From Capnocytophaga sp. oral taxon 863 str. F0517 (GTDB lineage Bacteria > Bacteroidota > Bacteroidia > Flavobacteriales > Flavobacteriaceae): 49,620 nt of DNA. Shown piece after piece: positions 41,657-49,551 of the stretch. The stretch spans positions 1 to 49,620 of the forward strand of contig NZ_KE992087.1 of the NCBI RefSeq assembly GCF_000466425.1, read 5' to 3'. Every line of letters begins with the position of its first letter. Within the stretch, counting starts at the first letter, position 1. The notes under the pieces are model-generated. The model was not told the DNA's origin, did no database searches, and saw only the letters and a list, made by a program, of their open reading frames with translations. Made by a program: the position numbers and the translations under genes.

Positions 41657-42574
41657 TCACTTGCCACTAACCTCTATATGGGATTGGCTTTCGAAGGGGA
41701 TTACCTTTCCTTTTTGGTGGGAGAGGTCTCCTTCTACCTCAGTTTCCCCTTGGAGGGTTTGCTTAGCGGTCGCTTTTTGAATCCACTTGGTAGCCGGATC
41801 GAGCCAAATGTCGATTTCTATCTGTCCATTCATGGTAAAGAAGACATATTGGCCTTGCTGTAGGATGACTTTTTCATGGTCGGTAGCTACAGTGACTTTT
41901 CCTTGGATATAGATTGTCTCAGGGGTTACCTCCTTGAGGGTATATTGGGTTTTTATATTCACATTCATCTCTTTGGAGAGGAAGGAAGTTATCTCCCAGC
42001 TATCCCCTACGCTGACTTTTTGTCGGGGCAATACGGAAAGTACGGAGGAGAGGTTGGACTGAAGGGTGGTCTCGGCAAAGGCGGCTTCGAGTTGCGCCAT
42101 CACCTGCTGTTTTTCAAAAGGGGTAAGGGGGCTACTCTTGGCATACTTTTTCTCCAATTGCTTCATAGCACGCTCCATAAGTGGCTTGACCGGGTCGAGC
42201 TTTACAATTTTCCCCTTGACACTCAGCTCTCCTTTGAAGGCTTGCTTGCAGAGCTCCTTGGCCGCCTCATTGGTATATTGAGGAATTTTTTCCAAGGGCA
42301 TGGGCTTCCCTTGCACTTGGGTTTCCATCTCTAAGGAAGCCGCTTCATAACGAAGACTTACCGGATATAGCTGCTTTTCCTCCTTCGCAGGAGTAAGGCT
42401 AAGCAGCGTATGGCTTGTCGCCTTGACGGCCACATCCATTTGGTCTACCCGCTGCTTGGAGGATACCTCGGAGACTACATTCCACTTATACACCCCCTTA
42501 GGCTTCAGAACAAGGCTCAAGTCAATGGCTTGTGACCATCCTAAGAAAGGAATGAAAAATAATAAATACCTCAT
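41657..42574 (-). CDS. DUF6263-like periplasmic protein
   Basis: The roughly 305-residue protein has a signal peptide (FFIPFLGWSQA) and a largely beta, repeat-like body with alternating strands (TSHTLLSLTPA, LYPVSLRYEAASLEM, FTMNGQIEIDIWLD, WIQKATAKQTLQG). The pattern is that of Bacteroidota DUF6263 proteins, probably lipocalin-like or lipoprotein-carrier-like; function unknown. ATGs at 42583 and 42574 are both possible. A minus-strand TATCTTTG lies upstream. Confidence 0.6.
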   Translation of the reverse strand: MRYLLFFIPFLGWSQAIDLSLVLKPKGVYKWNVVSEVSSKQRVDQMDVAVKATSHTLLSLTPAKEEKQLYPVSLRYEAASLEMETQVQGKPMPLEKIPQYTNEAAKELCKQAFKGELSVKGKIVKLDPVKPLMERAMKQLEKKYAKSSPLTPFEKQQVMAQLEAAFAETTLQSNLSSVLSVLPRQKVSVGDSWEITSFLSKEMNVNIKTQYTLKEVTPETIYIQGKVTVATDHEKVILQQGQYVFFTMNGQIEIDIWLDPATKWIQKATAKQTLQGETEVEGDLSHQKGKVIPFESQSHIEVSGK

Positions 42575-42618
42575 ATTCAACATAATAAATAGCTATAGCA
42601 CTTATACTTAATACTCTG

Positions 42619-42626
42619 CAAAGATA
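42619..42626 (-). promoter_or_regulatory. -7 box of the DUF6263-like gene
   Basis: TATCTTTG on the minus strand, 36-45 nt ahead of the candidate ATGs. Confidence 0.6.
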
Positions 42627-42703
42627 AGAAAAAAACAATGATTAATGAATAACTATCCATTGTTAATGCTATATTATTTTAACCATTAATGAGGGCACAC
42701 AAG

Positions 42704-43189
42704 CTAATACTTAATCGTCCTTTTAATAAGGATTCCTAAAAGGAGCAGGAGCATCAGCCATAAGAGGAGAGGGCGGCGGTGGTGAACCTTCTGGCTTTGG
42801 TATTGGTGGGCATGGTATTGTCTAGTTTGGTGTTGGGTAAGTTGTTGGTAGTCTTGGTTTTGCTCTTTTTGGTGACTGACATTTCTGAGCTTCAGGGAAA
42901 GGTGAGGGGCTTGAGCTATAAGGATACGCTGGGCACCTTGCTTGATTTCGGCCAAGAGAGGGCGGGTACTCGAAGGGGCTAAGCAAGGGAGTGTATCGCC
43001 TGGCGACTGGGAGAGTTCCCATTCCAGTTCCTGCCATTGGTCGAGCTGGATTCGCTGTTCTTGTAGCCGTTGCTTGTATAGGGCTAAGCTATCGGTTTGC
43101 TGGGTGTGTAGCACCTGCTGGGTAGTTTGCTGGGAGCTCTTGCAGGCGACAAGCAGCAAGGGCAGGACCAGGGGCAATAGGGTTTTCAT
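42704..43189 (-). CDS. Possible one-protein (u-)spanin: lipoprotein with C-terminal membrane helix
   Basis: The 161-residue protein has a lipobox LLLVAC (Cys16), a long hydrophilic Gln-rich middle likely to be helical (about 17-135) and a C-terminal membrane helix (RRPLLLWLMLLLLLGILIK) with a basic end. An outer-membrane lipid anchor plus an inner-membrane helix in one chain is the topology of unimolecular spanins, which fuse the membranes in phage lysis. It starts 4 nt after the cell-wall hydrolase gene, which fits. No homolog can be named. A longer reading of the frame to 43405 is an overlap artefact. Confidence 0.6.
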   Translation of the reverse strand: MKTLLPLVLPLLLVACKSSQQTTQQVLHTQQTDSLALYKQRLQEQRIQLDQWQELEWELSQSPGDTLPCLAPSSTRPLLAEIKQGAQRILIAQAPHLSLKLRNVSHQKEQNQDYQQLTQHQTRQYHAHQYQSQKVHHRRPLLLWLMLLLLLGILIKRTIKY

Positions 43190-43193
43190 AGGC

Positions 43194-43682
43194 TTAGGAG
43201 AGTTGTTGGATGATCCGTTTGAGTTTGTCTGCATATTGAGGGTCGGTGGCATAGCCGGCCGCTGCGATTTCTTCGGCCAAGCGATAGGGGTCACTTTTGT
43301 ACTGCATGGCCTTTTGGTAGCGCGGCAGCTGGGAGAGTAAGCGGGCATGGTCGGTGAAGGAGCCTTCGGGACTATCGTATTTGCGAAACCAATCCCGAAC
43401 CACACAGAGGTATCTCCCCTTACCCATTTTCTTTACACTGATAACCTCTGGGAATTGTCCTGCCTCAGGCAAGGCCGAGAGAATTTCATAGGTTCGCAAC
43501 AACTGCCGCTGGGCAAGAGGGGTGTCCTTCGTGGCTTTGATTCCGAAGAACATATTCCCTGGGGCATGCTTGCCCCAACCGGTCTCCAAGGCGGCTTGTG
43601 CCAAGATGAAGATAGCCGAAAGTCCTGTCTTTCGCTCACTTTCCATGGCATAAGGAAGGTATTTTTCTTTGAAAATATTCAT
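43194..43682 (-). CDS. Phage-type glucosaminidase (endolysin)
   Basis: The 162-residue protein is a single FlgJ/LytG-type glucosaminidase domain: YAMESERKTGLSAIFILAQAALETGWG with the catalytic Glu33, then GNMFFGIKA, FRKYDSPEGSFTDHARLL, GYATDPQYADKLKRII. It has no signal peptide, so export would need a holin or other aid. It lies between structural genes and the spanin candidate. The ATG at 43682 is preferred over the far upstream start, which runs into the next gene. Confidence 0.88.
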   Translation of the reverse strand: MNIFKEKYLPYAMESERKTGLSAIFILAQAALETGWGKHAPGNMFFGIKATKDTPLAQRQLLRTYEILSALPEAGQFPEVISVKKMGKGRYLCVVRDWFRKYDSPEGSFTDHARLLSQLPRYQKAMQYKSDPYRLAEEIAAAGYATDPQYADKLKRIIQQLS

Positions 43683-43708
43683 ACGATGCGCAATAGTTAA
43701 TGATGCTA

Positions 43709-44140
43709 TTAAAGTCCTACAGTGATCGTGACGGCATGTTGTCGTATCTCGGGTAGGGGTTTGAGCTTTTGGCCGAGTATCATCAGGTGAGGAGGGTCGG
43801 CTTGCCAAGAGGTGCGGATAGCGGTGATGACTTCTTGGACGATAAAGCGCAGGCGATAGCGAGCCGAGACATATCGGGCGCCCTCTACACCTTGATATAC
43901 ATAGATATCGGGTACATAGATAATGATTTGCCCCACTCCTGTGGTTGCTAATTCTTGCATGGTCGGCTTGCGATCCTTAGGAAAATGATATTCAAGGCAT
44001 TGTAATACGATATCTTCCTTATAGGAGTCCTGAGGGCGATCGTTGCCTAAGTATATATCGCCGGTAAGGGCTATGCGATTCTTCAAGTCGTATCGCTTAA
44101 GGAGCTGATACAGATGGGTTTCTACATCGAATGTGGTCAT
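43709..44140 (-). CDS. Phage tail-completion or neck-like protein
   Basis: The 143-residue protein (MTTFDVETHLYQLLKRYDLK start; RYRLRFIVQEVITAIRTSW; end HAVTITVGL) has the size, position and mixed alpha/beta pattern of tail-terminator or neck proteins. This is placement by context. It follows the two other connector-like genes. Confidence 0.5.
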   Translation of the reverse strand: MTTFDVETHLYQLLKRYDLKNRIALTGDIYLGNDRPQDSYKEDIVLQCLEYHFPKDRKPTMQELATTGVGQIIIYVPDIYVYQGVEGARYVSARYRLRFIVQEVITAIRTSWQADPPHLMILGQKLKPLPEIRQHAVTITVGL

Positions 44141-44170
44141 TTTTTGAGTTTTTAAGGTTCTGAGATTTGG

Positions 44171-44524
44171 TTATACCCATAATCGGGAGTGGTATTGTCC
44201 TATATCACAGCGCTGGACGAGGGCTTCTACACGCACCTCTTTGCCCTGAGGGTCGTCGCTGATAAGGATACGCACTCCTGCGGGAAGGCGGGCGACTCCT
44301 TTGGGGAAATAGACTACCGAGGAGAAGCGTCGGAAAGAGGCATTGCCCCTTTGGACATGGTGATAGAGGGTGTTGGCCAAGGGTACTTCTTGTCCCTTGC
44401 TTTGGGCTTCTTCCCTACAGCGACATAGGAAGACAAGCGCTTGGGTAGGCGGCTCCCAGCTACCATCCTCGCGCTGCTGCACAGAAGAAGTGGTGATTAC
44501 AAAAAGATAATGGGGATACTGCAT
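44171..44524 (-). CDS. Phage head-closure-like small protein
   Basis: The 117-residue protein is beta-rich (PHYLFVITTSSVQQ, FRRFSSVVYFPKGVARLPAGVRILISD, KEVRVEALVQRCDIG) and has the size of stopper/head-closure proteins. No homolog can be named; the call rests on its place between the capsid and neck genes. Confidence 0.45.
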   Translation of the reverse strand: MQYPHYLFVITTSSVQQREDGSWEPPTQALVFLCRCREEAQSKGQEVPLANTLYHHVQRGNASFRRFSSVVYFPKGVARLPAGVRILISDDPQGKEVRVEALVQRCDIGQYHSRLWV

Positions 44525-44577
44525 GTTAATTTGTCAATTAGTCAATTTGACAATGAGCTCATTGGCCAATTAGCTTA

Positions 44578-44898
44578 TTACCATAGGTTGCTTTTGTCTC
44601 TTAGTTGGGGCGTAGCTGTGGGAAAGAGTATATTTTTCTCTCCCAACTCGTAGCATAAGGCCGTGTAGTAACGTGCTATGGCGGCTAAGTCCCAGCTTTG
44701 GGAGAAGCTCCCTTCGCTTCGTTTTTGGGAGGTTGCCCCTAGTATAAGGGAGAAATAGCGGTAGATGGCGCTATCACAGCGCGCTATCTCTAATTGCCCC
44801 TCTGGGGAGAGCTGCCCCTTCTCCAGGAGCAGCGCTATAGTTTCTGGCTCTATCCCCATCGGGGACAGGCTCTTAGTAAGATAGTCTATATTCGTCAT
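44578..44898 (-). CDS. Phage connector-like protein (DUF6706-like)
   Basis: The 106-residue, mostly helical protein (NIDYLTKSLSPMGIEPETIALLL, DLAAIARYYTALCYELGE) resembles head-tail connector/adaptor proteins found after the capsid gene in Bacteroidota prophages. Its family label is from memory of the pattern. It follows the capsid gene after a repeat-filled gap. Confidence 0.45.
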   Translation of the reverse strand: MTNIDYLTKSLSPMGIEPETIALLLEKGQLSPEGQLEIARCDSAIYRYFSLILGATSQKRSEGSFSQSWDLAAIARYYTALCYELGEKNILFPTATPQLRDKSNLW

Positions 44899-44946
44899 TC
44901 TTTATATTTTGGGTTTCACTTTTCATTGTTCATTTTTCACTATTCA

Positions 44947-46047
44947 CTAATTTTTCTCCCACCTACTGGCACTAATCTGCATCAGTACGGAGCGACCGGC
45001 CAAGTTCCATACGGGGAAGAGGTTGGCGATTCCCTCGGTAATCTCCTTCACGGGCGATTCTTGGGAATATTTCTTGATAAGGGTATGGGCATGTAAGGCC
45101 TTGAGGGTACTGGAGGAAGGCATCTTCACATCGATAGGGGTCTTCCAGTAGGTATTGCCCAGCACCTTACTTTCAGAGAAGAGGATGACGTCATTGGCAA
45201 AAGGGTTGAGAGTTTCATGTTTTCCCTTACCGCTTTGCAGGGTTATCTCCTGGTCTATGACGATAATTTGTAGGCCTCGGTAGCTCTCGGCATGCTTGGC
45301 CAAATAGGTATTGACAGTCAGCAGGTCGGGGGTCTCTCCGGTAACATTCTGCAAGGTATAGGGCATACAACGCTTTATAACTTCCTCCTGTGAGGAGAAC
45401 TTCAGGAAGGTATCCACATTCATAAAGGCGTACTTATAGGTAACCCCATGTTCATTTCGCCCTATGCTCATCGCCCTAGGAATGTCCTGGGTAAGAGGAC
45501 GACCTTTTCCTTCGTTATAGGCTGTTTGCACTCCTATTTTCTGTTTGGCTGGGATGCGATAGTCCATCTCATACTGACTAACTACAGAAAAGTTGTTGTC
45601 CGCAGTGAGAGAGAATTTCCCTAAGGAGATTTGTTGTAAAGCGATCCACTCTGCACGAGCGGCAATTCCGTGCCAGCAGTACTTGGTATCGTCCGCCCAG
45701 AACTCTATCAAGGAGCGCATATCCGGATTTTCGCCGGAGGTAGCCACCATCAGGTCATAGTCTGTTAGTTCGTCTTCGTTTTTCTCTCGTGCGATGGAGA
45801 GCTTGGGTATCTCTCCGTAGAACTTATCCATACTCTTTCGCTCTTTAGCAGGGATAGAAGCGCCTCGGGCTACTACATCGGCCGCTACTTTCAGTCCTGC
45901 CTGTGCCTCCAGCATACGCCAAGAGAGCAGCGAGGTCTCCCTAAGGGGGAACAAGGTAGGATAGTAATACTGTTCTAAGTTGTAACTACTTACAACCGCT
46001 TGCAAATCGGCCTGCTTGAGGCCTACCATTAAGGATGAATTTATCAT
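44947..46047 (-). CDS. Phage major capsid protein (gpE-like)
   Basis: The protein (366 residues from the ATG at 46047) resembles the lambda gpE/HK97-fold group: VAADVVARGASIPAKERKSMDKFYGEIPKLSIAREKNEDE, DYDLM, WHGIAARAEWIALQQISLGKFSLT, and a late segment with ESKVLGNTYWKTPID. Position after scaffold and decoration genes is the usual phage order. An ATG at 46095 would overlap the decoration gene and its extra residues are polar. The 40-nt gap carries TTTTGAG-type repeats. Confidence 0.75.
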   Translation of the reverse strand: MINSSLMVGLKQADLQAVVSSYNLEQYYYPTLFPLRETSLLSWRMLEAQAGLKVAADVVARGASIPAKERKSMDKFYGEIPKLSIAREKNEDELTDYDLMVATSGENPDMRSLIEFWADDTKYCWHGIAARAEWIALQQISLGKFSLTADNNFSVVSQYEMDYRIPAKQKIGVQTAYNEGKGRPLTQDIPRAMSIGRNEHGVTYKYAFMNVDTFLKFSSQEEVIKRCMPYTLQNVTGETPDLLTVNTYLAKHAESYRGLQIIVIDQEITLQSGKGKHETLNPFANDVILFSESKVLGNTYWKTPIDVKMPSSSTLKALHAHTLIKKYSQESPVKEITEGIANLFPVWNLAGRSVLMQISASRWEKN

Positions 46048-46087
46048 ATGAGTTTTGTGTTTTGAGTTATCACTGTTCTTTTTTTCA

Positions 46088-46645
46088 CTAAACAAAGAGA
46101 ACCGTTTTGAGGTGTTCCCGTAGTGTTTGGGCGATAGGCAGGTTTTGTTTTTCTTTTATGACACAGATTAGCCAAGCCCCGCAATAGAGTTCGCCTTCGC
46201 GTGGTACGAGGGTACTGGCAGCCACCAAGGCTATGGGAACGACCTTGGGTTGCTTGTTATTCCCCTCACTGGCAAAAAGTGCTGTTTGCTTGGGGAGCAT
46301 CACCGAGAAGGGTTGCTCGAGGGTGAGTATATCGTATTCTACGGATTGTTTATTGACCGATACGATTCTTTGGCCATCGGCTATATCCGCGGCTATGTAG
46401 TCTCCGGCCAAGAAATGATGGCCTTTTTCTACTTTCAACTCCTTGGAGTCACTTCGTATTTCGATGTAGGTGGAGGCAATCTTCTCCACCTGGTAGATGC
46501 CCTTCTCTCCTTTGCCTATAGGCGTACCGACCTGAAGATAAGCCCCTCCTAAGTTTTCTGAATGGAGTGTTACCCCTCCGGGCAGGTCGGCTATGGTGTG
46601 CATAAATAGTCCCGATGTAGGAACCGATGGTGTGTGATGTATCAT
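46088..46645 (-). CDS. Phage decoration / head-fiber-like protein
   Basis: The 185-residue beta-rich protein (GAYLQVGTPIGKGEKGIYQVEKIASTYIEI, GHHFLAGDYIAADI, LTLEQPFSVMLPKQTALFA, PKVVPIALVAASTLVPREGELYCGAWLICVIKE) resembles capsid decoration or DUF2190-type proteins that sit just upstream of the capsid gene. No exact family named. Confidence 0.55.
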   Translation of the reverse strand: MIHHTPSVPTSGLFMHTIADLPGGVTLHSENLGGAYLQVGTPIGKGEKGIYQVEKIASTYIEIRSDSKELKVEKGHHFLAGDYIAADIADGQRIVSVNKQSVEYDILTLEQPFSVMLPKQTALFASEGNNKQPKVVPIALVAASTLVPREGELYCGAWLICVIKEKQNLPIAQTLREHLKTVLFV

Positions 46646-46779
46646 TCTTTCTAATAGTTAATAGTTAATGGTTAATGATTAATGGTTAATTGTTAATGAT
46701 TAGTCGCTGGTCGCTGGTCACTAGTCACTGGTCACTAGTCACTAGTCACTAGTCATTAGTCACTGGTCACTAGTCATTA
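46646..46779. repeat. TTAATGG and GTCACTAGTCACTGG tandem words inside the phage cassette
   Basis: The left part holds five or six copies of GTTAATN; the right part is nearly pure tandem CACTAGT/CACTGGT (about ten 7-nt copies). No promoter box is seen. It is the longest repeat in the window and lies between two structural genes of the same operon. Confidence 0.7.
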
Positions 46780-46780
46780 C

Positions 46781-47389
46781 CTACACTTCTTTTCCCTTGA
46801 ACATTTTACCTTCATTTTGTTGTAATTGGATAAAGGTTGCGACCGAGGGCGAGACATGCTCCAGGGAAGCTCCCTTAGAGGAGAGAGGGGGTTGCTGCTG
46901 AGAGAGGCGCTGGTTAGCCAAAAGTTGGTTGGCCTGTAGTACATCTTCTCTTTTTTGGGCTAAGTACTGGGTAAAATCCTCCGCAGAGGCAAACTGCATA
47001 CGCCTGAAGTCCTTGAGGCTTTGGTCTCGAAAGCTGCGATCTTCACAGCTATCTAAGGCCTCTTGTAGCGCGCTATAGCGCTGCTGATAGCTCTGGGCAT
47101 CCTCATAACGGAGCAGGCGTTGCTCGAGCGAGGACACGGCTTGCCTCACCTGTGCCGCTACCAGCTGCTCCAGGGCAGGGGACACCACTGGGGGCTGTTC
47201 TTTCTTCTTGAAGGCCTCCGCTGGTACAAAGTCCTTGATCTGCTCCTCAGTGAGCTTGGTAATCAAGGCTTGGCTCTGATGACTATCCGGCCCTTGAGCG
47301 GCTAAATCACTGGCCAACGGCGCCAAATCTGCTGGGGCTAACTGTGGAAACTTCTGCTGAAGCAATGCTAAAATCTCTTCTTGATTCAT
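46781..47389 (-). CDS. Phage scaffold-like protein
   Basis: The 202-residue protein is acidic, Gln/Ala/Leu-rich and largely coiled coil (NQEEILALLQQKFPQL, EQLVAAQVRQAVSSLEQRLLR), ending with a short basic tail KMFKGKEV, the typical plan of capsid scaffolding proteins with a basic capsid-binding end. It is the first gene of the cassette. Confidence 0.6.
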   Translation of the reverse strand: MNQEEILALLQQKFPQLAPADLAPLASDLAAQGPDSHQSQALITKLTEEQIKDFVPAEAFKKKEQPPVVSPALEQLVAAQVRQAVSSLEQRLLRYEDAQSYQQRYSALQEALDSCEDRSFRDQSLKDFRRMQFASAEDFTQYLAQKREDVLQANQLLANQRLSQQQPPLSSKGASLEHVSPSVATFIQLQQNEGKMFKGKEV

Positions 47390-47427
47390 GATATTTTATT
47401 TTTAAATTCTTTTACTCGTTGTTCGAC

Positions 47428-47464
47428 GTTGCAAAATTACAACATTTTAGACTACGAAATCAAG
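47428..47464 (-). promoter_or_regulatory. Promoter/operator of the phage cassette
   Basis: On the minus strand CTTGA (47464-47460), then TAATTTTG (47439-47432) inside the near-palindrome GTTGTAATTTTGCAAC (47443-47428). The same 17 nt occur at 49535-49551. Confidence 0.6.
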
Positions 47465-47551
47465 TATTTTTCGTGTGAGAAGTAAGAATTTATACAATAA
47501 AAAATAATGTTAAACAAAAACGAGTTAATTAGAGAATATTTAACGTTGATT

Positions 47552-47584
47552 TTGTGCTATTTCAAAAAAAATGACGTATATTTG
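47552..47584 (+). promoter_or_regulatory. Promoter of the CarboxypepD-like gene
   Basis: TTG at 47552-47554 and TATATTTG at 47577-47584, 22 nt apart, divergent from the phage-cassette promoter. Confidence 0.65.
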
Positions 47585-47609
47585 TCGGAACCTTCTAACT
47601 TAATGTCTT

Positions 47610-48005
47610 ATGAAAAATTTACTTATCTATTGTTTTTTAGCGCTATTTGGATGGAGTGATTGCCTTTTTGCATCCTCCCATGAGATTGTTCTTCCTCATA
47701 GCAAGTTAGACCAACTATATACCTACCGTATAGTGGGAGTCGTAATGGATGTGAGAACACATGTGATCATCCCTGAGGCGATCGTTTCTCTCAAAAACCT
47801 CTCTACAGGACAGGAAAATACCTACTCCTGCGACAAAAGTGGCTCTTATGTCATCGTACTGGATGTCAGAAATAGCTATCAGATAAAGGCTACCGCCAAG
47901 GAATACACCCCTTCGGAACAATTTACGGTAAAAGAAAATAGCAATAACCCTGAGGAAACCCCTGTCAAAATCAAAGATTTTGAGCTCCTTAAGAAACACA
48001 ATTAA
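47610..48005 (+). CDS. Secreted small CarboxypepD-regulatory-like protein
   Basis: The 131-residue protein has a signal peptide (about 1-22, ending near FASS) and one CarboxypepD_reg-like beta-sandwich (RIVGVVMDVRTHVIIPEAIVSLKNLSTGQ, then SGSYVIVLDVRNSYQIKATAKEY). This domain usually heads SusC-type receptors or secreted enzymes; here it stands alone. The porin gene begins 52 nt downstream with no separating terminator, so they may be co-transcribed. Confidence 0.7.
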   Translation: MKNLLIYCFLALFGWSDCLFASSHEIVLPHSKLDQLYTYRIVGVVMDVRTHVIIPEAIVSLKNLSTGQENTYSCDKSGSYVIVLDVRNSYQIKATAKEYTPSEQFTVKENSNNPEETPVKIKDFELLKKHN

Positions 48006-48057
48006 CACTGGTTAGCTGCTAAGCTTTGGCAATTAAAAAACAATTAAAAAAGAACAT

Positions 48058-49383
48058 ATGAACAAAATGATGCTTTCTGCACTCCTCTTAGCAGGAGTGG
48101 CCTCTATAGCACAAGCGCAAGAGGAGAATGCTCCAGAGAATTCCTTCACCCTATCGGCTCAGCTACGCCCTCGTTTCGAATACCGAAACGGTGCTTATGT
48201 GCCCTTACAGGAAGGAGAAAAACCTGCTATCTTGGTCAATAACCGCACACGCCTGAACTTCAATTATCAGCACGGTGACCAATTGCAATTCTACGTTTCG
48301 CTACAGAACGTCAACATTTGGGGACAAGCACCTCAAGTACAAGTCAAAGATCGTACCGGCGGACTTTCCGTATTCGAAGCCTACGCTGCCCTTCCTCTCT
48401 ACAAGGATGTCAATGCCAAAATAGGCCGACAAATGATCGTGCTCGACGAAGACCGTATCTTCGGTTCCCTTGATTGGCACCCTGCCGGACGTGCGCATGA
48501 TGCGATCAATATCAATTGGAAAGCCTCCGAAAAGCTCTCCCTACGCTCTTTCTTTGCCTTCAACCAAAACTACTTCGAAGGAAAAATTACTAGTGGAAAT
48601 GTCAATAACCCTAAAGGACAGTTCTTTGCTCCAGGTGGCCAACCTTACCAACACCTAGAAGCAGTACATGCGCATTACGACTTCGCCCCTACTCAAGGAC
48701 TTTCTGTTTTGATAGCTAACCTCGGACAACGTAACGACCTTGTTGATAACAATGATTACAACATGCAGACCATCGGTTTCCACTACCGCGGTAAGTCCGA
48801 TGCGCTACGTTATGGTGCTGAAGGATACCTACAAACTGGTAAAAATGCAGCAGGTAAGGACAAAGAAGCCTTCCTATTGGCAGGTTTGGTAGGATACCAA
48901 TTCACCCCTACTTTCTCCGCTACCCTCGGAGTGGATTACCTCAGTGGGAATGATACCAATAGCAGCTCTGACAAAGACAAGGCTTTCAATCCGTTCTCTG
49001 GTACCAACCATAAGTTCTATGGCTTCATGGATCACTTCTACGTAAGCTATTCCCCTAGCTATGGCCTCTTGAACCCTTATCTAACCCTTAACCTCAAGAC
49101 CTCCGATAAGGGAAGCCTCTCCGCTACCGGACACTATTTCCACTCTGCTGGAAAAATTCTCGGTGATCAAGGAAGCAAAACACGCCTCTTGGCTGTAGAA
49201 GGTGACCTCGTTTATACCCATAAGATCCAACAATATGTTTCCCTACAAGCAGGCTACTCCCTTATAGTCCCTTCTAGCACCTACAAACAACAACGCGGGC
49301 TCAACTTAAAAGTACGCAAACAACAGGATTGGCTATGGTGCAGCCTCAATATCAACCCTAAGCTCTTCTCTGCTAAATTCTAA
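48058..49383 (+). CDS. Alginate-export-like outer-membrane porin
   Basis: The 441-residue protein has a signal peptide ending AQAQ and about sixteen to eighteen amphipathic strands (LSAQLRPRFEYRNGA, NNRTRLNFNYQHGDQLQFYVSLQNVNIWG, EAYAALPLYKDVNAKIGRQMIVLDEDRIFG, AININWKASEKLSLRSFFAFNQNY), ending in a terminal Phe. The RPRFEYRNG start and the GRQ strand are typical of alginate_exp (PF13372) porins, which pass anionic or sugar solutes; the substrate is unknown. Codon use is strongly biased, suggesting high expression. Confidence 0.85.
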   Translation: MNKMMLSALLLAGVASIAQAQEENAPENSFTLSAQLRPRFEYRNGAYVPLQEGEKPAILVNNRTRLNFNYQHGDQLQFYVSLQNVNIWGQAPQVQVKDRTGGLSVFEAYAALPLYKDVNAKIGRQMIVLDEDRIFGSLDWHPAGRAHDAININWKASEKLSLRSFFAFNQNYFEGKITSGNVNNPKGQFFAPGGQPYQHLEAVHAHYDFAPTQGLSVLIANLGQRNDLVDNNDYNMQTIGFHYRGKSDALRYGAEGYLQTGKNAAGKDKEAFLLAGLVGYQFTPTFSATLGVDYLSGNDTNSSSDKDKAFNPFSGTNHKFYGFMDHFYVSYSPSYGLLNPYLTLNLKTSDKGSLSATGHYFHSAGKILGDQGSKTRLLAVEGDLVYTHKIQQYVSLQAGYSLIVPSSTYKQQRGLNLKVRKQQDWLWCSLNINPKLFSAKF

Positions 49384-49431
49384 TCGAATCTTGTGTTTTG
49401 AGCGATAATTCATAACTAAAAACGCACAACT

Positions 49432-49470
49432 AAAAAGGACTGCCTTGAGATCTCAAGGCAGTCCTTTTTT
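49432..49470. terminator. Strong bidirectional terminator after the porin gene
   Basis: AAAAAGGACTGCCTTGAGA (49432-49450) is a perfect palindrome with TCTCAAGGCAGTCCTTTTT (49451-49469), with A and T runs on both sides. The pairing closes on itself, so a short loop must form within GAGATCTC. Confidence 0.9.
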
Positions 49471-49515
49471 ACTAACTGCTGACAACCAACCTCTAAGTCC
49501 AAATCTGTTAAATTT

Positions 49516-49551
49516 CTTGACTTTAATAATTTATTGTTGTAATTTTGCAAC
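49516..49551 (+). promoter_or_regulatory. Promoter/operator for a gene beyond the window
   Basis: CTTGA at 49516-49520 and TAATTTTG at 49540-49547, within GTTGTAATTTTGCAAC (49536-49551), point to a plus-strand gene beyond 49620. No start codon and frame can be fixed in the remaining bases. Confidence 0.55.

Noticed and set aside
43189-43405. N-terminal extension of the spanin candidate to 43405
   Set aside because: The extension runs through the glucosaminidase gene in another frame and would hide the lipoprotein signal that starts at 43189.
46646-46779. Phage attachment site or integrase site
   Set aside because: The repeats are short tandem words inside an operon; no integrase gene or paired att copy at the cassette ends is visible.
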